Source: JBBRWV01 sp038248985 (GTDB taxonomy: Bacteria; Planctomycetota; Phycisphaerae; WQYP01). From it: 5,313 bases of DNA. Position 1 is the first letter of the stretch, and each line of letters starts with the position of its first letter. The notes beneath the pieces are model-generated. The model worked only from the letters and a program-made list of their open reading frames with translations, ran no database searches and was not told the DNA's origin. The stretch is from positions 1-5,313 of the forward strand of contig JBBRWV010000175.1 of NCBI GenBank assembly GCA_038248985.1, written 5' to 3'. Both the position numbers and the translations under genes were made by a program. This document shows, one piece after another, positions 5,208 to 5,313 of the stretch.

Positions 5208-5279
5208 TATCATGTCAGAGGGGCCTGTGGTTCGATGCATTGAAAGGACTAATTACGACGCGGGCAAGGAGGCCTTAGG
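5208..5279 (+). other. AT-richer junction before the last gene
   Basis: A 72-bp gap whose composition differs from the DUF4914 gene, starting within the preceding frame (AATAAATGTCAAATAATAT at 5192-5210). A strong Shine-Dalgarno AAGGAGG lies at 5266-5272, and the palindrome AGGCCT at 5270-5275 overlaps it. There is no terminator hairpin or paired promoter. It could be the end of an inserted element, but no terminal inverted repeat can be confirmed because its partner would lie outside the window. Confidence 0.4.
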
Positions 5280-5313
5280 ATGGCGAATAAGTTTCAAGGA
5301 CGATACGAGCCGC
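5280..5313 (+). CDS. Start of an unidentified gene, cut by the window edge
   Basis: ATG at 5280 stands seven bases after a consensus AAGGAGG (5266-5272), which is strong support for a real start. Only 11 codons are visible, MANKFQGRYEP, and the frame is open at the edge. This is too little to assign a family. Position and orientation suit a further operon member or a gene carried by an inserted element. Confidence 0.6.
   Translation, partial: MANKFQGRYEP

Noticed and set aside
5051..5278. 75-residue frame from TTG 5051
   Set aside because: Overlaps the DUF4914 end in another frame and is Arg/Ala-rich shadow sequence; the ATG at 5076 has the correctly spaced AGGAGG.

Overview
The window reads as chromosomal DNA of a free-living bacterium, most likely from the Planctomycetota-Verrucomicrobiota-Lentisphaerota group. 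The grounds are a DUF4914-type protein, an AraC regulator with an N-terminal PocR domain beside it, and a stand-alone protein with a degenerate cobalamin-binding fold. This placement is inferred from gene families only. No rRNA, tRNA, CRISPR array or complete mobile element is visible.

Layout, left to right. Positions 1-342 are a non-coding leader with two strong inverted repeats. Positions 343-1149 (+) encode a corrinoid-protein-like fold whose cobalamin-ligating histidine motif is altered. Positions 1312-1695 (+) encode a small four-helix membrane protein of unknown function. Positions 1696-2028 are a convergent intergenic region that starts with an extreme G-tract repeat on the + strand (64 G and 5 C in 1691-1800). 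Positions 2029-2943 (-) encode the PocR-AraC regulator. Positions 2944-3144 are a divergent control region with several small palindromes. Positions 3145-5070 (+) encode a 641-residue DUF4914 protein with a phosphate-binding loop resembling HPr kinase and PEP carboxykinase. A 43-codon reading frame (5076-5207) follows five bases later with its own good ribosome binding site. After a more AT-rich stretch, a new gene with a strong ribosome binding site starts at 5280 and runs off the window.

The right half looks like a regulated unit. A cytosolic ligand-sensing regulator (PocR domains are known to sense small metabolites, e.g. in propanediol/cobalamin regulation) is transcribed divergently from a probable P-loop kinase or carboxykinase-like enzyme and a translationally linked downstream frame. 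The left half (degenerate B12-fold protein plus membrane protein) is oriented towards it and has very different base composition: strongly G-rich on the coding strand, against a roughly balanced to slightly C-rich coding strand in the DUF4914 gene. The two halves may therefore have different histories. The most interesting points are the uncharacterised DUF4914 enzyme with its own regulator, the B12-like protein lacking the canonical ligand motif under a structured leader, and the G-quadruplex-prone tract between the convergent genes.
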